Source: Pedobacter sp. SL55 (GTDB taxonomy: Bacteria; Bacteroidota; Bacteroidia; Sphingobacteriales; Sphingobacteriaceae). From it: a stretch of DNA of 64,000 nt. The stretch is taken from the NCBI RefSeq assembly GCF_026625705.1, contig NZ_CP113059.1, forward strand, positions 2,480,001 through 2,544,000, read 5' to 3'. Under the pieces are notes generated by a model. The model was given only the letters and a program-made list of their open reading frames with translations. It searched no databases and was not told the origin of the DNA. Positions within the stretch are counted from its first letter, which is position 1; each line of letters opens with the position of its first letter. Both the position numbers and the translations under genes were made by a program. This document shows positions 9,257 to 19,521 of this stretch, piece after piece.

Positions 9257-9485
9257 GGCATTAAATTTTACTTCAAACAAATATACGAACTTTTTTGCTC
9301 CAGTTTTTGTACATTAAAATCGAAACAATTGCTGGTCCATACTTTTGGTTAATAGTAAATACAAAACCTAAATCTTCGTAACCAAAACCTCACTTGGGTT
9401 CATTTTACGTATTTATTCTACCATCACGCAAGTTTTTGAACTCGCTCTGACAAAATTATAGGATAAATTACTGTATATTTGGCGC

Positions 9486-10526
9486 ATGTTACAAGACCAA
9501 ATAACGCAGTATACCGAAGAAATCAATTTGTTTTCTACAAGCAATGCAGCAGAGCTGGAACAATTTAGGATTCGCTTTTTAGGAACCAAAGGTATCATTA
9601 AAGATATTTTTGATGAATTTAAAGCGGTTTCTCCAGAAGAGAAAAGAACGTTAGGTAAAGTGCTTAACCAATTTAAACAATTGGCAGAGGCAAAGTATCA
9701 AACATTAAATGAAACTATTTCTGCTTCGCAAGATACTTCGGAAGGTAGCCAATTAGATTTAACACTTCCGGGCGAAGGTTTCGAGTTGGGTACGCGTCAT
9801 CCTTTGGCTATTGTACGTAGAGAAATTATCGAGATTTTTAATAAACTAGGTTTTAGCGTTGCCGAGGGGCCAGAAATTGAAGATGATTGGCATAATTTCT
9901 CTGCTTTAAACTTCCCAGAAGAGCATCCTGCAAGAGATATGCAAGATACTTTCTTCATTAAAAAAGGTGGCGAAAAAGGGGATATCGCTTTGCGTACACA
10001 TACTTCTTCTGTACAAGTGCGTATGATGGAAGCTGGTCAACCGCCTTTTAGGGCTTTAATGCCTGGTCGTGTGTATCGTAACGAAGCAATCTCAGCTAGG
10101 GCGCACTGCTTTTTCCACCAAGTAGAGGGTTTGTATGTAGATGAGAAGGTTTCTTTTGCAGATTTGAAGCAAACGTTGTTCTACTTCGTTCAAGAATTAT
10201 ACGGCGAAGGTACCAAAGTACGCTTCCGTCCTTCGTATTTTCCTTTTACAGAGCCATCTGCCGAGATGGATATTTCTTGTAGTATCTGCAAAGGCGCTGG
10301 TTGCCAAATGTGTAAAGGTAGTGGCTGGGTAGAGATTTTGGGCTGCGGTATGGTAGATCCAAATGTGTTGGAGAATTGCGGTATCGATAGTAAAAAATAT
10401 AGTGGTTTTGCATTTGGGATGGGGATAGAGCGTATTGCTAACCTTAAATTTGAGATTAAAGACTTGCGGTTGTTCTCTGAAAACGATGTCCGTTTCTTAA
10501 AACAATATCAATCAGCAACCATATAA
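9486..10526 (+). CDS. pheS: Phenylalanyl-tRNA synthetase alpha subunit
   Basis: The 346-residue product is the catalytic alpha chain of the alpha2beta2 enzyme that charges tRNA-Phe. An N-terminal coiled-coil (about 1-90) for tRNA contact is followed by the class II core. Visible core motifs are HPLAIVRREIIEIFNKLGF, RTHTSSVQVRMM, GRVYRNEAISARAHCFFHQVEG (motif 2) and FGMGIERIAN (motif 3). CSICKGAGCQMCKGSGW has paired cysteines found in some bacterial PheS proteins. The beta subunit gene is not in the window, so pheS and pheT are unlinked here. A TATATTTG box at 9474-9481 lies only 5 bases before the ATG, and I see no Shine-Dalgarno sequence. Confidence 0.97.
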   Translation: MLQDQITQYTEEINLFSTSNAAELEQFRIRFLGTKGIIKDIFDEFKAVSPEEKRTLGKVLNQFKQLAEAKYQTLNETISASQDTSEGSQLDLTLPGEGFELGTRHPLAIVRREIIEIFNKLGFSVAEGPEIEDDWHNFSALNFPEEHPARDMQDTFFIKKGGEKGDIALRTHTSSVQVRMMEAGQPPFRALMPGRVYRNEAISARAHCFFHQVEGLYVDEKVSFADLKQTLFYFVQELYGEGTKVRFRPSYFPFTEPSAEMDISCSICKGAGCQMCKGSGWVEILGCGMVDPNVLENCGIDSKKYSGFAFGMGIERIANLKFEIKDLRLFSENDVRFLKQYQSATI

Positions 10527-10528
10527 GC

Positions 10529-10933
10529 ATGAAGAGGATTTTGGTCATAGGATTTTTATTTCTACTCTTCGCATCTTGCGGTAAGGAAGAAAATTTTGTG
10601 CCCGATTATCCAGTACGTTATGATGTTACGCTGCAAGAATTTAGTATTTACGCCAAAAATAATGTGCTCTTGGTGCCCAACCAAGGCGTAGCAGGGCTGA
10701 TGATCGTGAAATCGCCCACGGGTGCTTACTTAGCTTTTGATCGCTGTAGTACCGTAAACCCAGAAAAGGCTTGCGCAGTTACACCAGATGATAGTGGTTT
10801 TACGGCTACCGATCCATGTTCTGGTGGTAAGTTTCTGTTGTTAGATGGTAGTCCACAAAAATATCCGGCAGAGCGGGCACTAAAAAAATATGATGTAGTA
10901 ATCTCGGGTATTACTTTATCAGTAAGAAATTAA
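10529..10933 (+). CDS. Small lipoprotein with a Rieske-like fold lacking most cluster ligands
   Basis: The 134-residue product has a lipobox signal peptide (VIGFLFLLFASCGKE), so it is probably a membrane-anchored periplasmic lipoprotein. The C-terminal half lines up with a Rieske domain by pattern. FDRCST stands where Rieske proteins have CTH, KACAV where they have the disulfide Cys, TDPCSGGKF where they have CPCHGS, and then LLDGSPQKYPAERALKKYDV follows. Both histidine ligands and one cysteine ligand appear replaced, while the two disulfide-forming cysteines remain. It would therefore fold but not hold a [2Fe-2S] cluster. This is my alignment by eye. The gene follows pheS by 2 bases and overlaps the TetR gene by one base, so the three are probably co-transcribed. 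Confidence 0.6.
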   Translation: MKRILVIGFLFLLFASCGKEENFVPDYPVRYDVTLQEFSIYAKNNVLLVPNQGVAGLMIVKSPTGAYLAFDRCSTVNPEKACAVTPDDSGFTATDPCSGGKFLLLDGSPQKYPAERALKKYDVVISGITLSVRN

Positions 10934-11508
10934 TGGAACCAGAAAAAATAAAAGAAAGTATCCTTAGGGCCGCAAAAGAGCTGTTTAGAAAATACGGTTA
11001 TCATAAAACCAGTGTAAACGAAATCGCTAAAAAAGCACGTATTGCCAAAGCAACTATCTATAAATATTTCGAAAGCAAAGAACAAGTACTCGATTTTATT
11101 TTAATGGATTATCTTGATGTGAACCTGCATGGCATTTTGTCTAACAAGGTAAAATTTGCTAACGAAGAAGAGCACCTGAAAGCCTTGGTAATGAAAACCT
11201 GCCGCCTTTCTTTTACTGCTTGTAACGAGTTTATCGGCTGGGATTTTGTACGTGAGAACGCCAATTCGCAAGAGTTTTTAAAACACCTTTCCGATCAGTT
11301 GGAGGCATTGTTGCTATCTGCCTATCTGGAGCTAGATCACTTTAAAAATAATCCTGCTCGCAGGGGTGGCTTGGCATTTCTTTTAAAGGCCAGTAAAAGC
11401 ATTGTGTTCTCCTTCGCGTTTACTTCGGTAAGCGATTCTGATGTGCGCAAAAACTTTGTCACTTTTCAGAAAGAGATTTTGCCCTATTTGGTAAAAGCAG
11501 CACTTTAA
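10933..11508 (+). CDS. TetR/AcrR family transcriptional regulator
   Basis: The 191-residue product has a TetR_N helix-turn-helix at about 10-56 (AKELFRKYGYHKTSVNEIAK, then KATIYKYFESKEQVLDF), the usual DNA-binding signature. The C-terminal helical domain would bind a ligand and mediate dimerisation but is too variable to name a ligand. The ATG overlaps the previous stop (TAATG), which indicates translational coupling with the lipoprotein gene. No efflux pump or other classical target lies next to it. The regulated gene may be its own operon or lie elsewhere. Confidence 0.88.
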   Translation: MEPEKIKESILRAAKELFRKYGYHKTSVNEIAKKARIAKATIYKYFESKEQVLDFILMDYLDVNLHGILSNKVKFANEEEHLKALVMKTCRLSFTACNEFIGWDFVRENANSQEFLKHLSDQLEALLLSAYLELDHFKNNPARRGGLAFLLKASKSIVFSFAFTSVSDSDVRKNFVTFQKEILPYLVKAAL

Positions 11509-11522
11509 AAAAGCGCTATTTC

Positions 11523-12279
11523 TTATAGGTTGTGGTTGTTTGTTTGATGAATGTATTCCACCTCTAATTTTCTCATTCTATAGCACATCATTGCGGTTTT
11601 GCCTAGCTTTTTAATGAGCTGATAATTGGCTACTGCACCCACGGCGGCTCCAACTACTCGGTAGTAATTGAGCAAGTTTAGCCAAATCAATATAGTCACG
11701 GTATTCTTGCTGAAAAGTTTGCCAGTCAAAGCCATCCCCGTTTTCGGGAAGTAAGAAAAGCTTTTCATTCCATTTTTCCATTTGGGCAAATGTTTTCTGA
11801 CTGCTTGTTTGGCTAGAAAATGCTAGCTGAAAAATATGCAGGATATACAGGCGTTCCCTAAAATCGCTGGTGTTGAAGCCATAAAGGGCAGCAATTTCAT
11901 AAAGCAGTTTAAGTTTAATAGCAATCAATATCGGGAGATCAGCCATGCTCATTAAAAAACCACCTGCGCCGGTAATGCCACCTTCGGTAGCGCCAGTTTT
12001 GCAGTAGCTGTCTATTTTGGCTTTTACTAAAGCTTCTCGATGCATTAAGCTCATCTCTGCCGGCGGCATATCAGAACTAGTAATTTCGGATCCGAAAAGT
12101 ACGGCTTTTACCATTTGTTTAATGGTAACGGTAATGGCTTTGTGAACTTTCTGGGGGATGTAGCTGTTAATCTTGGTTTGAACTTTAGTGGCAATATTTC
12201 CCATCAGCGATGGTTTTTTCATCACTTCCAATTTCCAAAAATGTAGTTCTATTTCTATTTGCTGTTGATATTTGTTCAT
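11523..12279 (-). pseudogene. EcsC family protein, frameshifted near the C-terminus
   Basis: Starting at ATG 12279 (MNKYQQQIEIELHFW), the frame encodes an EcsC-type protein of unknown biochemical role. The conserved parts are KIDSYCKTGATEGGITGAGGF, ADLPILIAIKLKLLYEIAALYG and the C-terminal VVGAAVGAVANYQLIKKLGK. The first frame ends at 11611 with an unrelated tail, while the true C-terminus lies in the next frame down to 11523. Removing the G at 11673 joins DLAKL to LNYYRVVGAAVGAVAN and gives 251 residues. The break lies within a conserved block, so it is an indel, not a natural end. An alternative TTG start at 12297 is less likely. Confidence 0.8.
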
Positions 12280-12356
12280 TCTCTGCTTTAACAACAATTT
12301 AGATGATGAAAGGTTGTTGGATGTTACAGTTGAAATAGAAAGGCTATTCGTAAAAT

Positions 12357-12431
12357 CGTCATTGCGAGGTACGAAGCAATCTTAAAGCGTATTATTGGAG
12401 TAGTACGATTGCTTCGTGCCTCGCAATGACG
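12357..12431. repeat. Palindromic repeat, family A (paired arms)
   Basis: The left arm CGTCATTGCGAGGTACGAAG (continuing CAATCTT) and the right arm ATTGCTTCGTGCCTCGCAATGACG are near-perfect inverted copies around a 20-base spacer. Further copies are at 15370, 27023, 33637, 39255 and 47270. It occupies the gap between the ecsC start and the ompH terminator. Confidence 0.85.
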
Positions 12432-12442
12432 AAAAAAGGCAT

Positions 12443-12472
12443 AAAAAAAAGTCCCGCTTTGTGCGAGACTTT
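12443..12472 (-). terminator. Rho-independent terminator of ompH
   Basis: Read leftward, AAGTCTCGC pairs with GCGGGACTT around ACAAA, followed by eight T residues. It lies 20 bases after the ompH stop. Confidence 0.9.
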
Positions 12473-12492
12473 AATTCTTTTGCAAAAAAAAC

Positions 12493-13094
12493 TTACTTCT
12501 TCTCTTTGCTATAAGCTTCGTTTAAGCCCTTAATCACTTCTTTAGTTACGTCTAAGCTTTCGTCAGCGAAAAGAATATCGCCCATTCCTTTTTGATATTT
12601 TAATACCATTTTATAGCCTTTTTCTTTAGCATATCCTTTTAGGTAATCGGCAACTTTATTGTAAAGCGCTTCTTGCTCTTTAGCTTGCTCATTTTGGAAA
12701 GCCGCCCCGGCATTTTGTTGGTAGGCTTGTAATTCTTGTTGTTTACGTCCCAATCTTTCTTCTGTCGCAGCTCTTTGTTCGGCAGTCATGCCATTTGCTT
12801 GCGACTGATATTGTTGCATATCGCGTTGGAAAGCTTGTCCTTTAGCTTTAAGGTCTGCATCAGCAGCTTTGCCTTTAGCTTCCATTTTGGTTTTAGTACT
12901 TTAAAATACTCGTATTGGTTCAAAAGCGAATCCGAATCAACAAAAACAATTTTGTCTTTATTCGCATCTACAGTTACAGCCGGTTTTGCTGCTGTTCCTT
13001 CCGTTTTTGTTTCTTTATTTCCGCAAGCGCTCATGATAGAAACGATGGCAATTGCAGTAGCTAAGCCGCTAAATTTTACTGTGTTTAGTCTCAT
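12493..13094 (-). pseudogene. OmpH/Skp-family periplasmic chaperone, lipoprotein form, frameshifted
   Basis: The N-terminal frame (start chosen at MRLNTVKFSG, 13094) has a signal peptide ending in a lipobox-like IVSIMSACGNK. It then runs into DKIVFVDSDSLLNQYEYFKVLK, the start of an OmpH domain. The downstream frame from 12885 continues MEAKGKAADADLKAKGQAFQ and a long charged coiled coil (about 70-150). It ends with the usual OmpH strand (KMVLKYQKGMGDILFADESLDVTKEV). Adding one A in the A-rich stretch at 12885-12894 fuses them into 200 residues. Skp-like proteins hold unfolded outer-membrane proteins in the periplasm. The 3' end has its own terminator, so it is monocistronic. Confidence 0.85.
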
Positions 13095-13262
13095 TCTGTT
13101 TTTGTAAATTTCAACAAATATAAAAATCAAAACCGAACATCCTAAATTCGGTTTTCAATAATCATTTAATGATGGTTAAAGTAGGTGTTTAAAGTGCGTT
13201 AAAAAGCATTTCTATGTGCTTTAAAACCCGATGTTTTAATGATGATTTTAACACCCGAATAG

Positions 13263-13271
13263 TTATCCACA
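13263..13271 (+). promoter_or_regulatory. Single perfect DnaA-box sequence upstream of gyrB
   Basis: TTATCCACA matches the consensus DnaA box exactly and lies 55 bases before the gyrB ATG. I find no cluster of further boxes nearby. It could let DnaA influence gyrB or be chance. Confidence 0.4.
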
Positions 13272-13275
13272 ATAG

Positions 13276-15285
<2,010 letters not shown>

Positions 15286-15327
15286 ATTGAGGTTTTAGCT
15301 AAAAGACTAAAGCGGAAAGCTTTATAC

Positions 15328-15361
15328 AAACCTTCCAAGTTAATTCTTGGGAGGTTTTTTT
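15328..15361 (+). terminator. Rho-independent terminator of gyrB
   Basis: AAACCTTCCAAG (15328-15339) pairs with CTTGGGAGGTTT around TTAATT, followed by a run of T. It lies 42 bases after the gyrB stop. Confidence 0.92.
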
Positions 15362-15369
15362 GTACATTT

Positions 15370-15396
15370 CGTCATTGCGAGGCACGAAGCAATCTT
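15370..15396. repeat. Palindromic repeat, family A (single arm)
   Basis: CGTCATTGCGAGGCACGAAG followed by CAATCTT. It is the left arm of the family also found at 12357. Its partner arm is absent; a different nested palindrome (15400-15573) follows directly. Confidence 0.8.
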
Positions 15397-15399
15397 ATA

Positions 15400-15573
15400 A
15401 ACCTGAGTTCGATTATTATTTGTTTATTTTACGGCATTATTTAAACTTATTGAGTTCGCCGACCCTGAAATAAATTCAGGGTAACGGAAAATTGACAGTT
15501 CGTCATGCTAAATTTATTTCAGCATCAGCTTTAAAGGTTAATTATCAATGTGTTAACAGTCGAACTCGGGTTG
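15400..15573. repeat. Nested palindrome: family D hairpins inside a longer inverted repeat
   Basis: The outer arms AACCTGAGTTCGA (15399-15412) and TCGAACTCGGGTT (15561-15573) are inverted copies. Inside lie two family D hairpins: ACCCTGAAATAAATTCAGGGT (15462-15482) and CGTCATGCTAAATTTATTTC (15501-15520), which continues AGCAT. Relatives of both hairpins, carrying inserts, are at 63203-63319. With the neighbouring terminator and family A arm, this accounts for most of the 430-base gap after gyrB. No gene is visible. Confidence 0.7.
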
Positions 15574-15656
15574 TAAGTTTGAAAAGGCATTCAATACTTT
15601 GATAATAAATAAGTAATATCCATAACTTGCGTTATGTTACAATTGTTTTTACAATT

Positions 15657-15685
15657 AAACCCTCCCTGCTAAGCAGAAGAGGGTT
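15657..15685 (-). terminator. Possible terminator after the bestrophin gene
   Basis: AACCCTC and GAGGGTT form the outer stem with CTGCT/AGCAG nested inside. Read leftward it follows the bestrophin stop by about 30 bases. The tail after the stem (TAATTGT) is only moderately T-rich. Confidence 0.4.
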
Positions 15686-15717
15686 CATTGTAATCAAAAA
15701 CAACATTTAGAAATTCT

Positions 15718-16644
15718 TTACAAAATATAGTACGAACCTACAGGAGCCATATCTACGTGAGCCTTGTCTTCGAAAAGTTTATCGTCATCTAACATTTGGC
15801 ACAAATCTTTTTCAATGGTTCTACAAATGGTAGTGGTAGGCGTGTCTGTAGGCTTGCTTTCAAAAGGGTCTTGCAGGTGTACGGCCATTTTTTCTACCAA
15901 TAGAAAAAACACTGAAATAGAAACCACTACAGGAATTTCCATGAAACCAAAATATTCGATGAGGCCAAAGGGCAACATCATGATAAACAAGAAGATAGAC
16001 ATGTGGATGTACTTGCTATAAGTAACCGGGAAAATGGTTTTCTTGATACGTTCGCATCCACCCATGTGGTTACACAAAGCATTTAAAGTTTTATCTATCT
16101 CAATTTGTTGGTATTTGTTAATCCAGCCTTCTTTAAGCGCTTTTTTTAAATCCATGGCATGCAACTCTAGTAAAGCCATAGTTACATTATTTTGCTTCTT
16201 AATATAGGCGAATTCATCGGCGCTTAAATATCTGTCCAACCCTTTAGATGAACTGTAACCTCTAAGCGACTGGCTTAAAGCATAACACCAAGCAATCTGT
16301 CTTTTAATAAATTTGCTTTTAAATGCATCAACTTCTTCCGAAGCGTAAGGGCTATCCACAAAAGACATGATCTGTCTGGCCAGAGATCTTGAATCGTTTA
16401 CAATAGCGCCCCACAAAATTCTTGCTTCCCACCATCTATCATAAGCTTGGTTAGATCTAAAAGCCAACAATAACGATATAATTGTTCCTAATAAAGCTGG
16501 TACCGCAATAGGAATTGAGATACGAGTAACATGGAAATTCTGATAAAGTATAACTACTCCAACAGAGTAAAGTATCACAAAGAGTAATTCTTGTTTAATT
16601 TTCCCAAAAATATAGGTAATAGGTATGTTTTTTCGTAATAGCAT
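15718..16644 (-). CDS. Bestrophin-family ion channel (YneE/UPF0187)
   Basis: The 308-residue product has the bacterial bestrophin pattern. There are N-terminal membrane segments (LLFVILYSVGVVILYQNF and VPALLGTIISLLLAFRSN), then RSNQAYDRWWEARILWG, a strongly conserved family block, and two later hydrophobic segments (IHMSIFLFIMMLPFGLI and VSISVFFLLVEKMAVHL). Bacterial homologues form pentameric channels in the inner membrane, some sodium- and some anion-selective; selectivity cannot be judged here. Its start lies 50 bases inside the upstream gene's frame. That overlap is probably artificial (see the universal stress entry). Both genes are likely co-transcribed. Confidence 0.88.
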   Translation of the reverse strand: MLLRKNIPITYIFGKIKQELLFVILYSVGVVILYQNFHVTRISIPIAVPALLGTIISLLLAFRSNQAYDRWWEARILWGAIVNDSRSLARQIMSFVDSPYASEEVDAFKSKFIKRQIAWCYALSQSLRGYSSSKGLDRYLSADEFAYIKKQNNVTMALLELHAMDLKKALKEGWINKYQQIEIDKTLNALCNHMGGCERIKKTIFPVTYSKYIHMSIFLFIMMLPFGLIEYFGFMEIPVVVSISVFFLLVEKMAVHLQDPFESKPTDTPTTTICRTIEKDLCQMLDDDKLFEDKAHVDMAPVGSYYIL

Positions 16645-17179
16645 GACTTTGGGTATTTATTTTTAAAATAAAATTGATTAAGCCGATACCTTTTTTCTCT
16701 ACTCCTGTAGATTGTATTTTGGTATCGAAAAGTTCTTGCTCGTTGGCAATTACTTCAGTATCTAGTTCTAAAACTTCACAACCACTGCGAGCGGTTAAAT
16801 ATTTTGGGTCGATACTGTATTTATTGATAGGCTTGAAGTTGTAGTTCTTCGGATAAACAATCAAGTCTATCTGCAAACCTTCGAGTAAGTTTCTGAAAGC
16901 AGCAGCAGTACTTCCATAAAAATATTCTACACCAATACCTTTAACTTTGTTTTGGTATTTAATAGTATAGGCGTCTATTTTATTGTTGAACTCTTCACTG
17001 ATGTTTTCGTAGTCTCTGCTTCGTCTGCTTAACATTAGCATATCGGTAATAGAGTCAGACAGTTTGAAAGCGTGTAAAAAGATAACAGTTACTTCTTCTA
17101 AACCCGAGTGTAGTGCAATTGCGTCAATAATCTTGGTGCTTTCTACATTAAAATCTGTTGGAACTAATATTCTTTTCAT
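16595..17179 (-). CDS. Universal stress protein-like protein
   Basis: The 194-residue frame begins MKRILVPTDFNVESTKIIDA, the first strand and loop of a UspA-type alpha/beta fold. It continues VTVIFLHAFKLSD and IDLIVYPKNYNFKP. The usual glycine-rich nucleotide loop (GxxGxnS) is not evident, so ATP binding is doubtful. The last 30 or so residues (INFILKINTQSHAITKK and on) are read from the leader and start of the bestrophin gene and look non-native. One base less in the T6 run at 16691-16696 would end the protein at EKKVSA and remove the overlap. Its position just upstream suggests a role in tuning or co-expressing the channel, which is inference. Confidence 0.65.
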   Translation of the reverse strand: MKRILVPTDFNVESTKIIDAIALHSGLEEVTVIFLHAFKLSDSITDMLMLSRRSRDYENISEEFNNKIDAYTIKYQNKVKGIGVEYFYGSTAAAFRNLLEGLQIDLIVYPKNYNFKPINKYSIDPKYLTARSGCEVLELDTEVIANEQELFDTKIQSTGVEKKGIGLINFILKINTQSHAITKKHTYYLYFWEN

Positions 17180-17306
17180 AACCCTTATGTTTAAATGTTT
17201 AAATAAATATTTAATACAAGTTTAGGGCGAAGAAATTATAGCCGCTTAAGAATGAGATTAGAACGGTATTAGAATTTCAATAAGTTCTGTTTTGGGTTAG
17301 ATGCTA

Positions 17307-18682
17307 CTAGGGCATATCCACAATAACCGGTAGCATTACTTTAATTTCGGTGCCAAAACCTTCTTGAGTTTTAATGCCTATGCTACCACGGTGCAATCTA
17401 ATAATATTTAACGACAAGGGCAAGCCAACCCCGTAGCCTTTAAAGTTAGACGTGTTAGATGCTCTAAAAAAAGGTTCAAAAATATGTTGAATATCGTTTT
17501 GAGGGATGCCAATGCCCTGGTCTATTACAGCAATTGATAACAGCGAACCATTGCTTTCTAGCTTTACAGAAACGGGTTTAAAATCAGAATATTTACAGGC
17601 GTTGCTTACAATGTTGGTCAGCGCCAACTTTAAGAGGTTTTTGTTTGCTCTTAATGTAACTGCGGCTTCGTCTTCTGGTAGCTCATTCAAGTCTAGTTGT
17701 ATCTTACTTTCTGGATGAACCTGTATCACGGCATCGGTAATTTCCCAAAGCAATTCGTCTATTCTAACCAATTCTCGGGGTTGCACTTTTCCGTTAAAGC
17801 CAGATTGTGCCAAACCTAATAAGCTGGTTAAGATGTGCTCTAATCTATCAGCCTCGCTTTTAATTTTTGCTAATGCAGCCAAATGCTCCTTGGAACCCAT
17901 TTCGGCCCTGGTGGCCAATTCTACTTCGCCACTAATGATGGTTAGCGGTGTTCTTAATTCGTGCGAAGCATTGCTGATGAAATTGTTTTGCGTTTCAAAA
18001 GCAGTTTCTAATCTGTTCAGCATGTTATTGAAAGTTTGCGCAAGATCAGACATCTCATCGCCTCCGTAACTTTTTACATCCAAACGTAAGTGTAGGTTTT
18101 CTGCCTTAATCTTCTTCATACTTTTAATGATATTACGAAGCGGCACTAGCGTATAGTTAGAAAATTTCCAGCCTACTATAAAAGAAAGAAAAACCGACAA
18201 AAAGAAACCAGCAATCAGAATTTTTTGTAAATCTTTTAGTTCTCTAAAACCAAAAGGATCATTGGCCGCAATGATAACGATATAACCTTGGCCATAGATG
18301 TCAAAGTTACTTTTCCGGCGTAAAAGTGATTTTCTTTTCGGTAACGTGCCGTTTTGCCTTCGCTTATTTTATCGAAAAAACTTTTGGGCAGTGCATCATC
18401 TGTTTTTATGTTCGGGTGTGTATTGGTATCGGCTTTAATTACATACTCTTTCTCAGAAGGTAGGCGTTCTAAATATTGGGCTCGCATTTTGGCATAAGCA
18501 TCATTGTTTTCGTCTTTTACCAATTTAATTTGTGCGGCAATATTTACCCTTGCCTCTAAGCGTTTGTAAAAATCTTCGAAGGCGAACTCGTTAGAGAAAT
18601 ACCAAACAAAGCCGCTAAGTAAAGAAATGATAACGGCAGATAAGATGGCGAATAATAAGGTTATTTTTTTGGCTAGTTGCAT
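17307..18682 (-). pseudogene. Two-component sensor histidine kinase, frameshifted
   Basis: The first frame (18236-18682) gives the N-terminal membrane helix (KKITLLFAILSAVIISLLSG) and a periplasmic sensor region. The second gives a second membrane helix, HAMP (LVPLRNIIKSMKKIKAENLH), HisKA with the phospho-acceptor in SHELRTPLTI, and HATPase_c with NIVSNACKYSD, DQGIGIP and GYGVGLPLSLNI. Adding one T to the TTT at 18303-18305 restores VTFDIYGQGYIVIIAANDPF and a 458-residue kinase. The frame is broken between sensor and transmitter, which would kill signalling if real. The ATG overlaps the stop of the response regulator (TAATG), showing translational coupling with its cognate partner. Confidence 0.88.
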
Positions 18683-19362
18683 TAAGTTTCTTTCAATACA
18701 TATCCCAAACCAACGGCGGTATGTATTAGTTTTTGATCGCTATTTTTGTCTATTTTTTTACGTAGGTAATTTACATAAACATCTACCACGTTGGTGCCTA
18801 GATTAAAATCTATATCCCACACATTTTCTAAGATATCAATTCTCGATAAAATTTTAGACTTATTTCTAGCCATAAATTCTAGTAAACGATATTCTGTAGC
18901 CGTTAGGGTTACTTCAGTGCCGTCTCTTTTTACACTTTTTGCAGTAAGGTTAATTTGCAAACTACCAATGTTGATGAGCTGATCTGGCGTTGTAGCGCCG
19001 TTGTAGCGTCGCAACAACATACGGATGCGGGCAGATAATTCTGCAAATTTAAAAGGTTTAATGAGGTAGTCATCGGCACCGTTATCTAAGCCATTAACTA
19101 CATTTTCGGTAGTACCCAAAGCGGTTAACATGATGATGGGCACATTGGGTTTTTCTTTTTTGATGATTTTACATAGTTCTAAACCATTAATGCCAGGAAG
19201 CATAATGTCTAAGATAATTAGATCGAAATGGTTGGCTAAGGCCATTTTTTCTCCCGTAGTGCCATCTGGCGCAACACTCACGTTAAATCCTTCGGCAGAA
19301 AGACCACGCACCACCACCGAAACTACATTCGGTTCATCTTCAACTAGTAGTAAATTCATCAA
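18682..19362 (-). CDS. OmpR-family response regulator
   Basis: The 226-residue product has a receiver domain (1-120) with acidic pocket VEDE, phospho-acceptor Asp in LIILDIMLPG (about residue 52) and the conserved Lys in DYLIKPFKF. A winged-helix Trans_reg_C domain follows (about 130-224) with GTNVVDVYVNYLRKKIDK and HTAVGLGYVLK. It is the first gene of the regulator-kinase pair and overlaps the kinase start. The regulon is unknown. A second in-frame ATG immediately follows the first, so the start is uncertain by one residue. Confidence 0.93.
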   Translation of the reverse strand: MMNLLLVEDEPNVVSVVVRGLSAEGFNVSVAPDGTTGEKMALANHFDLIILDIMLPGINGLELCKIIKKEKPNVPIIMLTALGTTENVVNGLDNGADDYLIKPFKFAELSARIRMLLRRYNGATTPDQLINIGSLQINLTAKSVKRDGTEVTLTATEYRLLEFMARNKSKILSRIDILENVWDIDFNLGTNVVDVYVNYLRKKIDKNSDQKLIHTAVGLGYVLKET

Positions 19363-19376
19363 GAGGCAAATAGTTT

Positions 19377-19410
19377 AAAAAAAAGCAGATAAAAAAATAT
19401 TATCTGCTTA
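19377..19410 (-). terminator. Terminator of the SRPBCC gene
   Basis: Read leftward, AAGCAGATAA pairs with TTATCTGCTT around a short AT loop and is followed by eight T residues. It lies between the SRPBCC stop and the response-regulator start. Confidence 0.8.
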
Positions 19411-19521
19411 TTGTTGTAATTTTTACTGTTTGTTAACTAACAGCCTACCAAAGTTTTTGTTTGTATCACAAAAAATAATCGCCCCCAGTAAAATTTAAGG
19501 CTGGTTTGGTTAAGGGTTTTC

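Noticed and set aside
12357..12431. CRISPR array
   Set aside because: The repeats are inverted pairs scattered over 35 kb, not direct repeats with regular spacers, and no cas genes are present.
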